A DNA stretch of 64,000 nucleotides from Pseudomonas sp. KU43P (lineage in GTDB: Bacteria; Pseudomonadota; Gammaproteobacteria; Pseudomonadales; Pseudomonadaceae), in NCBI RefSeq assembly GCF_033095865.1, contig NZ_AP019365.1, forward strand, positions 5,429,501 to 5,493,500. The letters run 5' to 3'. Below the pieces are notes generated by a model. The model had not been told where the DNA came from and made no database searches. It was given only the letters and a program-made list of their open reading frames with translations. A program made the translations under genes and the position numbers. Below, in pieces: positions 37,085 to 46,257 of this stretch (the stretch's first letter is position 1; the number at the start of each line of letters is the position of its first letter).

Positions 37085-37109
37085 GCACGTGACGCTGTGA
37101 GCGCGCCGG

Positions 37110-37142
37110 CCAAGCCGCCCCCCGTGGGCGGCTTTGGTCTTT
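37110..37142 (+). terminator. receptor gene terminator
   Basis: CAAGCCGCCC pairs with GGGCGGCTTTG around CCCGT, followed by GTCTTTC, 26 bases after the receptor stop. Confidence 0.75.
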
Positions 37143-37166
37143 CTGAACGTCGAGAAATAAAATGTA

Positions 37167-38279
37167 ATGAAAAGCCCAACCATCCGCCGCTGGTCCGTGG
37201 TCCACACCTGGAGCAGCCTGATCTGCACAGTGTTCCTGCTGTTGCTGGCCCTCACCGGCCTGCCGCTGATCTTCCACCACGAACTGGAACACCTGCTCGG
37301 CGATGCTGCCGAGCTGCGCGAGCTGCCACCAGGCACGCCCCACCTCGACATGCAACAGCTGGTGATCAAAGCCGAACAGCACCGTCCTGGCGAAGTGGTG
37401 CAGTATTTCGGTTTCGACGAAGACGAGCCCAACGGCGTGATGGCGATTACCGCCGCCACCGCCGGCACCGAACCCAACTCGTCGCACACCTTCATGCTCG
37501 ATGCGCGCAGCGGCGAAGCCGTGGCCATGCCGGCTGCCAATGGCGGCTTCATGATGGTGATGCTGCGCCTGCATGTGGACATGTTCGCCGGCTTGCCCGG
37601 CAAGCTCCTGCTGGCCTTCATGGGCGTGCTTTTCGTCGTGGCGATCGTCTCCGGCACGGTGCTCTACGCGCCGTTCATGCGCCGCCTGGCATTCGCCACG
37701 GTGCGCCATGACAAATCACGGCGCCTGCGCTGGCTCGACCTGCACAACCTGATCGGCGTGGTCACCCTGGCCTGGGCGCTGACCGTGGGGGTTACCGGCG
37801 TGATCAGCGCCCTCTCCGACCTGGTGATCGCTGCCTGGCGCAATGACAGCCTGGCCGCCATGGTCGCCCCATACCGCGAGGCGCCACCGCTCACCGAACG
37901 CGCCCCCGCCACCCAGTTGCTGGCCATCGCCGAGCAGGCCGCGCCCGGTATGCGCCCGGACTTCATCGCCTTCCCCGGTACGCGCTTTTCCAGCGAGCAC
38001 CACTACGCGGTCTTCATGAAGGGCGCCACGCACCTGACCTCGCACCTGCTGACCCCGGTGCTGATCGATGCCCGCACACTCGAAGTGACTGCCGTGGGCG
38101 AGCGCCCCTGGTACATGGACGCCATGGGCCTGTCGCAGCCACTGCACTTTGGCGACTACGGTGGGCGGCCGATGCAGATTCTCTGGGCGATACTCGATGT
38201 GCTGACCATCGTCGTGCTCCTCAGCGGCCTGTACCTGTGGTGGGGCAAGCAGCGCAAAGGCAAGGGAGAACGCCCATGA
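37167..38279 (+). CDS. PepSY-associated membrane protein (PiuB-type)
   Basis: A 370-residue inner-membrane protein with four predicted helices: near residues 15-38, 145-172, 190-215 and 335-358. It has two large periplasmic PepSY-like regions. Conserved histidines (VVHTWSSL, RLHVDMF, DLHNLIG) are spaced as in haem-binding PiuB/FoxB/FegB-like proteins that help release iron from siderophores. It follows the siderophore receptor, which supports a role in ferrisiderophore reduction. Its stop overlaps the next gene by ATGA. The ribosome binding site is poor. Confidence 0.87.
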   Translation: MKSPTIRRWSVVHTWSSLICTVFLLLLALTGLPLIFHHELEHLLGDAAELRELPPGTPHLDMQQLVIKAEQHRPGEVVQYFGFDEDEPNGVMAITAATAGTEPNSSHTFMLDARSGEAVAMPAANGGFMMVMLRLHVDMFAGLPGKLLLAFMGVLFVVAIVSGTVLYAPFMRRLAFATVRHDKSRRLRWLDLHNLIGVVTLAWALTVGVTGVISALSDLVIAAWRNDSLAAMVAPYREAPPLTERAPATQLLAIAEQAAPGMRPDFIAFPGTRFSSEHHYAVFMKGATHLTSHLLTPVLIDARTLEVTAVGERPWYMDAMGLSQPLHFGDYGGRPMQILWAILDVLTIVVLLSGLYLWWGKQRKGKGERP

Positions 38280-38455
38280 GCCACCGTTCACAATCCACAT
38301 GGCGTCTGTTTACCTGGCCGTTGCTGATCGCGCTGCTGGGCGCCGTCGGGCTGTTCGCGGCGCTGCTCGGTGACGGTGCCTGGGACGTGCTGGCCTGGCT
38401 CGGGCTCGGCATTCCAGCTCTATTGAGCGCACGGGCCCTGTTCTGGCGCAGTTGA
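38276..38455 (+). CDS. 59-residue membrane protein coupled to the PepSY gene
   Basis: A 59-residue protein (MSHRSQSTWRLFTWPLLIAL...) with two hydrophobic helices separated by a GDGAWDV turn. It overlaps the PepSY protein gene by four bases. Such small proteins commonly follow PepSY genes in pseudomonad iron loci; the function is unknown. It may be a subunit of the same complex. Confidence 0.8.
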   Translation: MSHRSQSTWRLFTWPLLIALLGAVGLFAALLGDGAWDVLAWLGLGIPALLSARALFWRS

Positions 38456-38527
38456 GGTAGCGGGCTACCACCTGACAGGCGCCGGGCATTTTCAGCATGG
38501 GCGCCCTTGTCAGAAGGAACAGCCCGC

Positions 38528-41299
38528 ATGCGACCTCTGGAACAACTCGAACGGATCGATCAACAGATCCGTGAACTACTGCAGAAGCTCCCGACACCCC
38601 AGACCGACGATGCAGCCACACGCGCTCGCCTGCATGGCGACCTGGCCAGTTTCTGGAGCACACCGGACGGCGAAGGACTGACGCCCCGGCAACACCTGCT
38701 GCAGCTGCGTAATGCCCAACTGGTCGCCGAAATCCGGCTGCGCCAGGATGACCAGACCCTGAGCGACGAACAGGCCGCACTGCTGCACACCTGCCTCACC
38801 TTCCCCCTGGCTGGCCAGCGCAGGCATTTGCCGTTGGGTCAACGCTCGCAGGTGTACCGCCTACTGCTCCAAGACGTTCACCCCAACTGGCGCAGCTACC
38901 TGCCGGGGATGCTGGTGGTCATCGGCGGCACCGAGGAAGGCCGGACCCTCACCGAGCACGCCACGACAGGCACAGTGCTGTTATGCAGCCTGACCCAAGG
39001 CATCGAAGCGTTCGACACCCTCGCTGACCTTCATCGGGAGCTGTGTGAAAGACTCGAAGACCCCTTGCAGAGCCAGTCGCTGCTACGCCTCTACGGCGAT
39101 CCCACTCAAGCCGAGCGTGCCCGCCAGGCACAGCGCCTGCGCTATGACTGGTACGCCGACAGCCTGCTCGAAGCGCAGATCGACTTGCTCATCGACGCCC
39201 AGCGTCAACGCTGCAACGACCCGGATCTGTGGCTCGACGCTACCCACGAGCGGCTGAACGCCGCCATGGCGCTGGATCGAGACATCGACAGCCAGGCCTT
39301 GGTGCGTACACGTTACTCGCTATTGCTGGAAAAGAACCTGCCCAATTGGCTGCGCAATGCAGGCCACCAAGGGCTCAGTCACATCATGCAAACCATGCAG
39401 GAACTGGTGGCAGCAGCCGAGCGGGCGGCGGCCCCTGGTATTCTCGACATCCAAGCGTTCACCCAGAAGCACAGCCTGCTCGCCTGGGCCAAGGCGCGCC
39501 TGGGTGAGCGCTTGCGCAGCGACCTGGGCATCGACAGCCCACCCGAACAGATTCAGGTCAGCGTGGTCCGCACGCGGCGAACCGGGGCCATACTGCACCC
39601 GTTCGCCACCTCGTCCTACATTGCCTACCACGGCTTGAAGCGGGTGGGCGATGAAATGATCGAAATGGTCAAGGAGACCCAGTCGCTGGACCAACTGGCC
39701 CTGCGCAACCTGCCGTGGTTCGATACCGACTACTGGCTGACCGCACAGGTGACGCACCGTCAGGGCAAGGCGCTGCCGCCCGAATTGTCGCCAGTTTATG
39801 TAAAGAGCCTGATCAGGGATCTGAACGTCGGTGGCAGTTACAAAGACTTCCTGCAAACCCAGCTGATCACGTCCAGGGCCGGAAAGTGGCGACTGCGCAA
39901 TCATGCCCTGATCAACCGTGCTCGCCTGCGTGCCGAAGCGGCCAAGGCCCGTTATGCCGGGCACTTCGGCGATGACCCCTTCGAACATGGCTATCAATGG
40001 GCGAACGCCGTGATCGATTATCCGCACAACGCTTTGCGCCCGCTGGTGGCAGGTTATGCGATCAAGGTCCGGCAACTGCGCATCCTGGGACACACGCTGC
40101 AAGGCGTGCTGTTGATCAACACCACCGCCCAGCGCTCCCCCAGTTGCGTGTTGTACACCCCGGATGCACCGGACCGCAGGGCTTGGCGCCGATTCCACAA
40201 CACCCGCGAGCTACTGCGCACCCTACGCCAGCAGCCCCGTCTGAGCGACTACGTGGTCGAGCGTTTGCCCCTGCTGCCTGCCGCGCAGGTCAGGCGCCTG
40301 TTGAGCAAGGGCAAGCTCAGCACCTCCCTGAAAACGCCCGAGATCGAAGACGACCTGTTCTATGCCTGCTACATGGCCGAAGCCCGCGCCATGCTGGCCG
40401 ACGCCGCTTCCAACAGCAGGACGACCAGGGAAGTCGACGCGCAGTCGATCCTCGACCTGTCCTGGCGCCTGCTCGACTTCATCAGCCTGCTGCTGCCCAG
40501 CCGGGCCTTGCTGGCCCTGTCCGTCGGGCGTATGACCATCGATATCTGGGACGGCGTCAACGCGTTCAAGCAGGATGATGCAGAAGGCGTGCTACGCCAT
40601 GCCTACAACGCCCTCAGCCATGCCAACGACGCCGCCATCAGCTACGCCGGCTCCGGCTTGCTTCGACGCACCTTGCGCGGCATGCCCAAGCAACCGCCAT
40701 TACCCTTGCCCAAACGCTTCGAGGTGCAGGTGGATGTCAGCACCTTGCGCTACCGCATCGATGGCATCTACGGCGAAGGGGTGTACGAGCAGATCTCGCC
40801 GTTTGGAGGGATGTCGCAGTACTTCGTCAAGGACAAGGACAACCGTCACTACAAGGTCAGCTTCGATGGCCAGCGCTGGCGGGCCATCGACCCCGAGCAG
40901 CCGGATGCCTACCTGCAGCAACCGGTGAAGCGCAAGGCCGACGGGCAATGGGTGATCGACTCGCCATTGCTCTGGCATGACGGGCTGCCGGATGTGCAGC
41001 AGATGGTGGATGACTGTTACCTGAGCGAGCCGCTCGAGGGTATGGCGCTGGAGCCGGAGAAAGGGCTGCATGAGGCGGATGGGCAGTTGTACCTGCAGTT
41101 GCACAAGGGGCAATTGCCGGTGCGTCGGCATCTACTGCCGGATCGTTTGCATCTAGCCATCCCGGCAGCACAGGACGCCGGGGTGGTGCCTTGGGCAGTG
41201 TTGCGCTGGGAGGCGCGCACATGGCTGGTTCGCGTGCGCCAGGCCGGGCGCAGCAGTGACTGGTTGCCGCTGCCGGATGCACCAACCCAGTCTGCCTGA
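38528..41299 (+). CDS. DUF6543 dermonecrotic-toxin-like protein
   Basis: A 923-residue protein without a signal peptide. The centre and C-terminal half show the pattern of the Pseudomonas DUF6543 family: LDQLALRNLPWFDTDYWLTA, LSPVYVKSLIRDLNVGGSYKDF, and GVLLINTTAQRSPSCVLYTP followed by DAPDRRAWRRF. A hydrophobic patch lies near residues 645-680. The tail has tandem beta motifs (HYKVSFDGQRWRAIDPEQP) seen in large insecticidal or contact-type toxins. It lacks the leucine-rich repeat and NEL ligase region found in longer family members. The ATG at 38528 has AAGGA upstream; an earlier in-frame TTG has none. Toxic activity is an inference. No immunity gene is recognised. Confidence 0.75.
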   Translation: MRPLEQLERIDQQIRELLQKLPTPQTDDAATRARLHGDLASFWSTPDGEGLTPRQHLLQLRNAQLVAEIRLRQDDQTLSDEQAALLHTCLTFPLAGQRRHLPLGQRSQVYRLLLQDVHPNWRSYLPGMLVVIGGTEEGRTLTEHATTGTVLLCSLTQGIEAFDTLADLHRELCERLEDPLQSQSLLRLYGDPTQAERARQAQRLRYDWYADSLLEAQIDLLIDAQRQRCNDPDLWLDATHERLNAAMALDRDIDSQALVRTRYSLLLEKNLPNWLRNAGHQGLSHIMQTMQELVAAAERAAAPGILDIQAFTQKHSLLAWAKARLGERLRSDLGIDSPPEQIQVSVVRTRRTGAILHPFATSSYIAYHGLKRVGDEMIEMVKETQSLDQLALRNLPWFDTDYWLTAQVTHRQGKALPPELSPVYVKSLIRDLNVGGSYKDFLQTQLITSRAGKWRLRNHALINRARLRAEAAKARYAGHFGDDPFEHGYQWANAVIDYPHNALRPLVAGYAIKVRQLRILGHTLQGVLLINTTAQRSPSCVLYTPDAPDRRAWRRFHNTRELLRTLRQQPRLSDYVVERLPLLPAAQVRRLLSKGKLSTSLKTPEIEDDLFYACYMAEARAMLADAASNSRTTREVDAQSILDLSWRLLDFISLLLPSRALLALSVGRMTIDIWDGVNAFKQDDAEGVLRHAYNALSHANDAAISYAGSGLLRRTLRGMPKQPPLPLPKRFEVQVDVSTLRYRIDGIYGEGVYEQISPFGGMSQYFVKDKDNRHYKVSFDGQRWRAIDPEQPDAYLQQPVKRKADGQWVIDSPLLWHDGLPDVQQMVDDCYLSEPLEGMALEPEKGLHEADGQLYLQLHKGQLPVRRHLLPDRLHLAIPAAQDAGVVPWAVLRWEARTWLVRVRQAGRSSDWLPLPDAPTQSA

Positions 41300-41304
41300 A
41301 GCGC

Positions 41305-41395
41305 TGTAGGAGCCGGCTTGCCGGCGATGAGGCCGGAACAGGCAACCCTGAACTGTCTGTTCGGGCCCTATCGCCGGCAAGCCGGCTCCCACAGG
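41305..41395. repeat. REP doublet, copy 6, reversed arrangement
   Basis: Here the elements are in the opposite order to the other copies: TGTAGGAGCCGGCTTGCCGG first, then TATCGCCGGCAAGCCGGCTC. It lies between the convergent toxin-like and LPS kinase genes and may act as a two-way terminator. Confidence 0.88.
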
Positions 41396-41407
41396 GATCG
41401 CGTTGAG

Positions 41408-42847
41408 CTAGTCCAACTTCGGCAGTAAACGGTCAAGGCGTTGATGCAGGGCGCTGCCACTCGGCCAGTTGCGCAGCAACCGGGCGCGGTCCCGGGCATA
41501 GGCCGGTGCGAAACTGAGCTGGGTGGCATGCTGGCACATGGCGTCGAGGTCGATCAGCGACCACTGGCCGTCCTGCCAGAACAGGTTGTGGCCCTTGAAG
41601 TCACCATGGCTGATGCGTTCGCGGATCAGCTGCTGCATCAGGTGCACCAATGCATCGATCTGCTCCTCCGGCGCATCGCCGTTTTCCACATAGGGCGCGA
41701 AGCATGCGGTCAGGTCCGGGCCATCGGCAAATTCGGTGACCAAAAATGCCCGGCTGCGCAGGCCCATGACCCGTTGCTCCAGCACTGCCAGCGGGCGCGG
41801 TGTGGCAATGTCCAGAAACTCCAGCCGGTGGCCTTCGATCCATGAATGCCAAGCCCGGCTTGGGCGCCAGAAGCGCTTGAACCAGTGCGCGGTATTTTTG
41901 ATGTTGTAGCGTTTGAGTACCAGCGTGCGACCGCCCACCTCAATGCGCGCCACGCTGGCGGCACCGCCGGTCTTGTACAAATGCCCCTGGTCGATCAGGG
42001 CATCGGCCTGCTCCAGCACCGGCAGCATGGCCTCCACTTCGCCACGGCGAATGGCCCGCAGGCCGGACATGTTGCGCTCGACGCTGAACAACGTGCATTC
42101 GCGGCCAGCCTTTTCCAGGTAATCCTTCAGGCGCCAGTTGCGCACCTTGTCCACCTGTTTCTGCAGTGCTTCCATCGGCAAGGCATGCTCGGCGTTGGCC
42201 AGCAGGTAGTGCACCAGCAGCTCTTCGATGAACGGTTCCAGGCGCTTGGGCAACTGGGCGAAGAACACGCCGAGGTTTTCCAGCACGCGCGGGCGCGACA
42301 ACTGCTGGCCAGGCGTTTCGGCCTTGATGCCGGCGCCGTCGATCAGATACAGCTTGCCGCCGTGACGCAACAGGTTGTCCAGGTGCAGGTCTTCCTGCCA
42401 CAGGCCCTTGGCATGCATCTGTGCCACAGCGGTCAGCGCTTCGCCAAGCACCAGGTGCTGTTCGTCCGCAAGCACCGGCAGGTTTTCCACTGCGGCCCAG
42501 GCATCGGCCAGGCTTTCGGCACCGTCGAGGTATTCGAACAGCAACCAGCCGCCCTCGCCTTCCTTCAGGCCGTCGGCCAGCAGTTTCGGCGTGGTCAGGC
42601 CTTGTTCGGCCAGCAGCTTCACACCTTCCAGCTCACGCTGGAAGTGCCGCGCGGCACTGCTGCCCACCAGCAGCTTGGCCAGCACCGGGGTGCCACGCCA
42701 GACGCCGGCACCGACATAGCGCTGGCCCGGTAACACACGCAGCAGGCTCAACAGCTGCAGCTCGGCGCTACCGGCCGCATCGGCCAGGGTCACCGACAGC
42801 GGCAGCGATGGGCTGCGCCCGGTGGCTTTCAATTCAGACAAACGCAT
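41408..42847 (-). CDS. tandem kinase-fold LPS-core protein
   Basis: A 479-residue cytoplasmic protein with two consecutive kinase-fold halves. The first has the catalytic loop QEDLHLDN (151-158, D153, N158) and metal Asp D170 in LYLIDGAG. The second has HGDFKGHN (414-421, D416, N421) and D433 in LIDLD. Both seem intact. The order of genes matches the last kinase gene of the P. aeruginosa LPS-core cluster (PA5006). It probably phosphorylates core sugars or assists WaaP. Its start overlaps the previous gene's stop by TGATG. Confidence 0.85.
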   Translation of the reverse strand: MRLSELKATGRSPSLPLSVTLADAAGSAELQLLSLLRVLPGQRYVGAGVWRGTPVLAKLLVGSSAARHFQRELEGVKLLAEQGLTTPKLLADGLKEGEGGWLLFEYLDGAESLADAWAAVENLPVLADEQHLVLGEALTAVAQMHAKGLWQEDLHLDNLLRHGGKLYLIDGAGIKAETPGQQLSRPRVLENLGVFFAQLPKRLEPFIEELLVHYLLANAEHALPMEALQKQVDKVRNWRLKDYLEKAGRECTLFSVERNMSGLRAIRRGEVEAMLPVLEQADALIDQGHLYKTGGAASVARIEVGGRTLVLKRYNIKNTAHWFKRFWRPSRAWHSWIEGHRLEFLDIATPRPLAVLEQRVMGLRSRAFLVTEFADGPDLTACFAPYVENGDAPEEQIDALVHLMQQLIRERISHGDFKGHNLFWQDGQWSLIDLDAMCQHATQLSFAPAYARDRARLLRNWPSGSALHQRLDRLLPKLD

Positions 42848-43599
42848 CAGCGGGCCTCTTTTTCACGACGGCGTTGCGTCAAGCGTTGCAGCCAGTCATC
42901 GACCAGGGCACTGTCGGCTGGCTTGGTCAGGTAGGCGGCCAGCAGTTGGCGCACGTCCGCCTCGCTCCAGGCACGGGCGCGGCGCAGCAGCGGCTCCAGG
43001 TCCTTGAGCCGGTCACGTTTGCCGAACAGCAGCGGCCGGGTCTTTTCCAGGTCGATCAGTTGCGCGTCCCAGCCGTCACGGCGTTGACGCAGGAAGATGT
43101 GCTTGGGGTAGAAGCAACCGTGCACCTGACCGGCGCTGTGCAGCGTACACGCCAGTTGGCCGGTGGCCTGGAGAATGCCGGCACGCTCGGCCTCGGCCAG
43201 TTGCGGCCACCGGCCCAGCAGGCTTTCCAGGTCGCTCCAGTCGTCCAAGGCACGGGTCAGCAGAATCGCCCGATGCTGGCCGTCCTGCTTGCGCTCGCCA
43301 TAGAACACCGCCTGCAGAGCCGGGATGTGCAGCTTCTGGTAGCGGGTGATATTGCGGAACTCACGGGCGAAGGTCGGCTCGCCGAATGGGCTGTGCAAGG
43401 TGCGGGTCAGGTAGTCGCACTGACGCTTGAGGTAGTAGCCCTTGCCTTCGAGCTCCAGGCGGAACACGCTGCTCCAGCCACCACGGCCGGTATTGGGTTC
43501 GTCCACAGCGTCGAGCTGCAGCGCCCACAGCGCCTCGAAGTCATTCAGGCCATGGCGCTTGAGCAGCGCCAGATCCGCGCTGGCCAGGTAATCGGTCAT
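42847..43599 (-). CDS. InaA/WapQ-like LPS kinase-fold protein
   Basis: A 250-residue LPS-kinase-family protein. The catalytic region reads QVHGCFYPKHIFL and LIDLEKTR; a cysteine replaces the usual catalytic aspartate, as is typical of the InaA/WapQ subgroup. I take the ATG 43597-43599 (MTDYLAS), which overlaps the upstream stop by ATGA; the frame runs another 57 codons into the neighbour. The likely counterpart is WapQ. Confidence 0.85.
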   Translation of the reverse strand: MTDYLASADLALLKRHGLNDFEALWALQLDAVDEPNTGRGGWSSVFRLELEGKGYYLKRQCDYLTRTLHSPFGEPTFAREFRNITRYQKLHIPALQAVFYGERKQDGQHRAILLTRALDDWSDLESLLGRWPQLAEAERAGILQATGQLACTLHSAGQVHGCFYPKHIFLRQRRDGWDAQLIDLEKTRPLLFGKRDRLKDLEPLLRRARAWSEADVRQLLAAYLTKPADSALVDDWLQRLTQRRREKEAR

Positions 43600-44330
43600 T
43601 CCCTTCCCTCGAAGAAACTCAGTACCTGGCGAATGCGCCGCTTGTCGCGCGCGTTCAGGCGCTCGCGCCCGCGGTACTGCAGGTAGAAACGCAGGCGCTG
43701 GGTCGCCGACAGGTGATATTTGGCTACTTTGTCCAGGCAGGCCAGGTCCTTGATCATTCGGTGGCGCCACATGAAGCCGCGCCAGAAGTCACCGGTCGGG
43801 CAGTCGATGAAGAACACCGTGCCGTGATCGTCGACCAGCAGATTGCGCCATTTGAGGTCGTTATGGGCAAAACGATGCTCGTGCATGATCCGGGTATGGC
43901 GCGCCAACTGGCGGCTGAGGTGGTCGACCCAGCCGCGGTCGGCCAGCCGTGGGTCGTTACGATCCGCCAGCGCCGACAGGTCTTCGGTGTTCGGCAGCTC
44001 GCGGGTGATCATCGCGCCACGGCCAAATGCCAGGCCGTGGCGCTCCATGCCCCAGGCGACCACTTCGGCAGTGGGAATGTCCCACTTGGCGAACTGCTTG
44101 AGGTTCTGCCATTCGGCCTTGATGCGCGGCCGCCCCAGGTAGCGGCGCATGTGCTTGCCGGCACCGGTGTAGCGCTTGACGTAATAGTGGACGCCGTCCC
44201 GCTCGATACGGATGACCTCGCTGAGCGGGTCGCGTGTCAGGCGCTCGCCCTGCAAGGCGAACACCGCATCGAGACTGCCGAAGTCCGCCGCCAGGTGTTC
44301 ATAACCCGGCGCCAGGTTCCAACCCGCCAT
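43596..44330 (-). CDS. WapP-like LPS-core kinase
   Basis: A 244-residue LPS kinase with an active loop FAHNDLKWRNLLV (catalytic Asp and Asn) and VFFIDCPTG metal segment. VRYYVKRY-like VHYYVKRYTG near residue 50 supplies the ATP lysine. It matches WapP in position between waaP and wapQ. It overlaps waaP by TGATG and the next gene by ATGA. Confidence 0.86.
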   Translation of the reverse strand: MAGWNLAPGYEHLAADFGSLDAVFALQGERLTRDPLSEVIRIERDGVHYYVKRYTGAGKHMRRYLGRPRIKAEWQNLKQFAKWDIPTAEVVAWGMERHGLAFGRGAMITRELPNTEDLSALADRNDPRLADRGWVDHLSRQLARHTRIMHEHRFAHNDLKWRNLLVDDHGTVFFIDCPTGDFWRGFMWRHRMIKDLACLDKVAKYHLSATQRLRFYLQYRGRERLNARDKRRIRQVLSFFEGRE

Positions 44331-45136
44331 CAGAGTGCATCCCCATAGCGTTGCTTGCGGTCGTAGAGTTTCTGCGCCTTGCGGTCGAGCCAGGCGAGCA
44401 GCGCCGCCTCATCGCGGAGGACCTGGCGCAGCGGGCGCTGGAAGTACCCGCGCAGGAAGCGCAGCTTGTCACGCTGGGTCAGGCCGATGTCCAGCGCCGA
44501 GAAATACAGCGCAGCCAGATCTTTGTCGCGCCAGCGGCGGCTGATTTTCGCCCGGGTCTGGGCGCGGTGCAGGTCGATGACCGACAGTTTGAAGTCATCC
44601 GCCGTCACCGGGCGGTCGGTGTGCAGCAGAAAGTGGCAGATGTAGCAGTCGCGGTGGTTGACCCCGGCGCGGTGCATGCCGCCGGTCATCTTCGCCACTT
44701 CGGCAATCAGCGCATGCTTGAGGCGGGGCTCGGGCGGCTGCTTGACCCAGTCGAGGCTGAAATCTTCCAGGCTGATGGTCGGCGCCAGCTCTTCGGTGAC
44801 GATGAACGAGTGCTGGGTCGCCGGGTTGCTGCCGCGCTCGCCATAGGCAACCGCGGTCATGGTCGGCACACCCACCTCATGCAGGCGCTGGATGGCCTGC
44901 CATTCCTGGCCCGCGCCGAGCACCGGCAGCTTGGCAGTGAACAGGTTCTTGAAGATCTCGCCCCAACCGATGCCGCGGTGAATCTTGACGAAGAACCCTT
45001 CGCCATCGACCTCGGTGCGCAGCGTGCGGCGTCCTTCCAGCTCGCGGTAGACCTCGCCTTGCAGCGCTTCCACGGCCTCGAAGGCATCACGCCCGGCCCA
45101 CAGGCGCTTGAAGGGTTCGGCCAGTATCAGCTTCAT
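44330..45136 (-). CDS. waaP: WaaP, LPS-core heptose kinase
   Basis: A 268-residue kinase that phosphorylates heptose I of the LPS inner core, essential in P. aeruginosa. The ATP lysine lies in GFFVKIHRGIGWGEI, the catalytic loop is NHRDCYICHFLL and the metal Asp is in LSVIDLHRAQ. Start and stop both overlap neighbours (ATGA with waaG, TGATG with the next kinase). Confidence 0.94.
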   Translation of the reverse strand: MKLILAEPFKRLWAGRDAFEAVEALQGEVYRELEGRRTLRTEVDGEGFFVKIHRGIGWGEIFKNLFTAKLPVLGAGQEWQAIQRLHEVGVPTMTAVAYGERGSNPATQHSFIVTEELAPTISLEDFSLDWVKQPPEPRLKHALIAEVAKMTGGMHRAGVNHRDCYICHFLLHTDRPVTADDFKLSVIDLHRAQTRAKISRRWRDKDLAALYFSALDIGLTQRDKLRFLRGYFQRPLRQVLRDEAALLAWLDRKAQKLYDRKQRYGDAL

Positions 45137-46257
45137 GCGGTCTCCTGCCCCAGGATCACGTCGGCAGCATGCTGCGGCATGCTGTACAGGTCTGCGGTCT
45201 CGGCGAAGGCCAGGCCGTTGCGCGACCAGTCGGCCCGCGCTTGCGGCTCTTCGAGCATGCGTTGCAGGTAGCGGTTGAGTTGCTCCTGCTCGAACGGCTC
45301 GTCCAGCACCAGGCCGCTGTCGGCCTCGGCGATGTAATGGGCGTAGCCGCAGACCTTGGACACCAGCACCGGCAAACCGGCCACCAGGGCTTCGAGCAGC
45401 ACCGTGCCGGTGTTCTCGTTGTAGGCCGGGTGAATCAGCACATCAGCGCCGAGCAGGAAGCGCGGGATATCGCTGCGCCCCTTGAGGAATTGCACCTGAT
45501 CGCCCAGGCCCAGGGTAGCGCTCTGCAACTGGAAGACCTTGGGATCGTCCTGGCCGATGACCATCAGCTTCGTACGCTTGCGCAGCGCCGATGGGAGTGC
45601 GGCCAGCGCCTTGAGGCTGCGGTCCACGCCCTTGGTCTTGAAGCCCGAACCGATCTGCACCAGCAGCAGGTCGTCATCGCCCAGGTTGAACTCCTTGCGG
45701 AACTCGGCACGGATCTCGGCGGCATTGGCCGGCGCGCGACGGTCCTGGGAAATGCCCGGCGGCAGCAAGTGGAAACGCTCGACAGGGGTGCCGTAGTGCT
45801 TGATGAACAGCGGTTGCTGCACCTCGGAAATCATCAGTACTTCGGTGTGCGCATCCTTGGCGAACACTGCCCGCTCGTACTCGGCAAAGTGCCGGTAGCG
45901 GCCCCAGCGCCGATAAAGGCCGCCACGCAGGGTCTGAGCCTTGTCCTCGAAGCAGCCGTCGGCGGCGTAGTACACGTCCAGCCCCGGCATCTTGTTGAAG
46001 CCCACCAGCCGGTCGACCGGGCGCTTGGCCAGGTCCGCGGCCATCCAGGCGCTGAGTTTCTCGTTGCGACGGTGGTTGAAAATCGCCTTGACCGGCGCCA
46101 CCAGCACCTCGAAGCCCGGGGGAATATCACCTTCCCAGATCAACGTGTAGACACGGATCTGGTGGCCCCGCTTCTGGCACTCCAGGGCAATGCGCATGAA
46201 ATCGCGCTGCAGCCCGCCGAACGGGAAATACTTGTAAAGCACGAAAGCCAGTTGCAT
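45133..46257 (-). CDS. waaG: WaaG, LPS-core glucosyltransferase I
   Basis: A 374-residue GT4-family glycosyltransferase. It begins MQLAFVLYKYFPFGGLQRDF, the acceptor-binding glycine loop of WaaG, and has the nucleotide-sugar motif HPAYNENTGTVLLEAL near the C-terminus. It adds the first outer-core hexose to heptose II. The frame has a TTG one codon before this ATG; I prefer the ATG, which overlaps the waaC stop by one base. Confidence 0.95.
   Translation of the reverse strand: MQLAFVLYKYFPFGGLQRDFMRIALECQKRGHQIRVYTLIWEGDIPPGFEVLVAPVKAIFNHRRNEKLSAWMAADLAKRPVDRLVGFNKMPGLDVYYAADGCFEDKAQTLRGGLYRRWGRYRHFAEYERAVFAKDAHTEVLMISEVQQPLFIKHYGTPVERFHLLPPGISQDRRAPANAAEIRAEFRKEFNLGDDDLLLVQIGSGFKTKGVDRSLKALAALPSALRKRTKLMVIGQDDPKVFQLQSATLGLGDQVQFLKGRSDIPRFLLGADVLIHPAYNENTGTVLLEALVAGLPVLVSKVCGYAHYIAEADSGLVLDEPFEQEQLNRYLQRMLEEPQARADWSRNGLAFAETADLYSMPQHAADVILGQETA

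Noticed and set aside
34589..37657. A 1022-residue minus-strand open frame across the TonB receptor
   Set aside because: It is a GC-rich shadow of the receptor gene, which has a signal peptide, STN, plug and barrel; the antisense product shows no family features.
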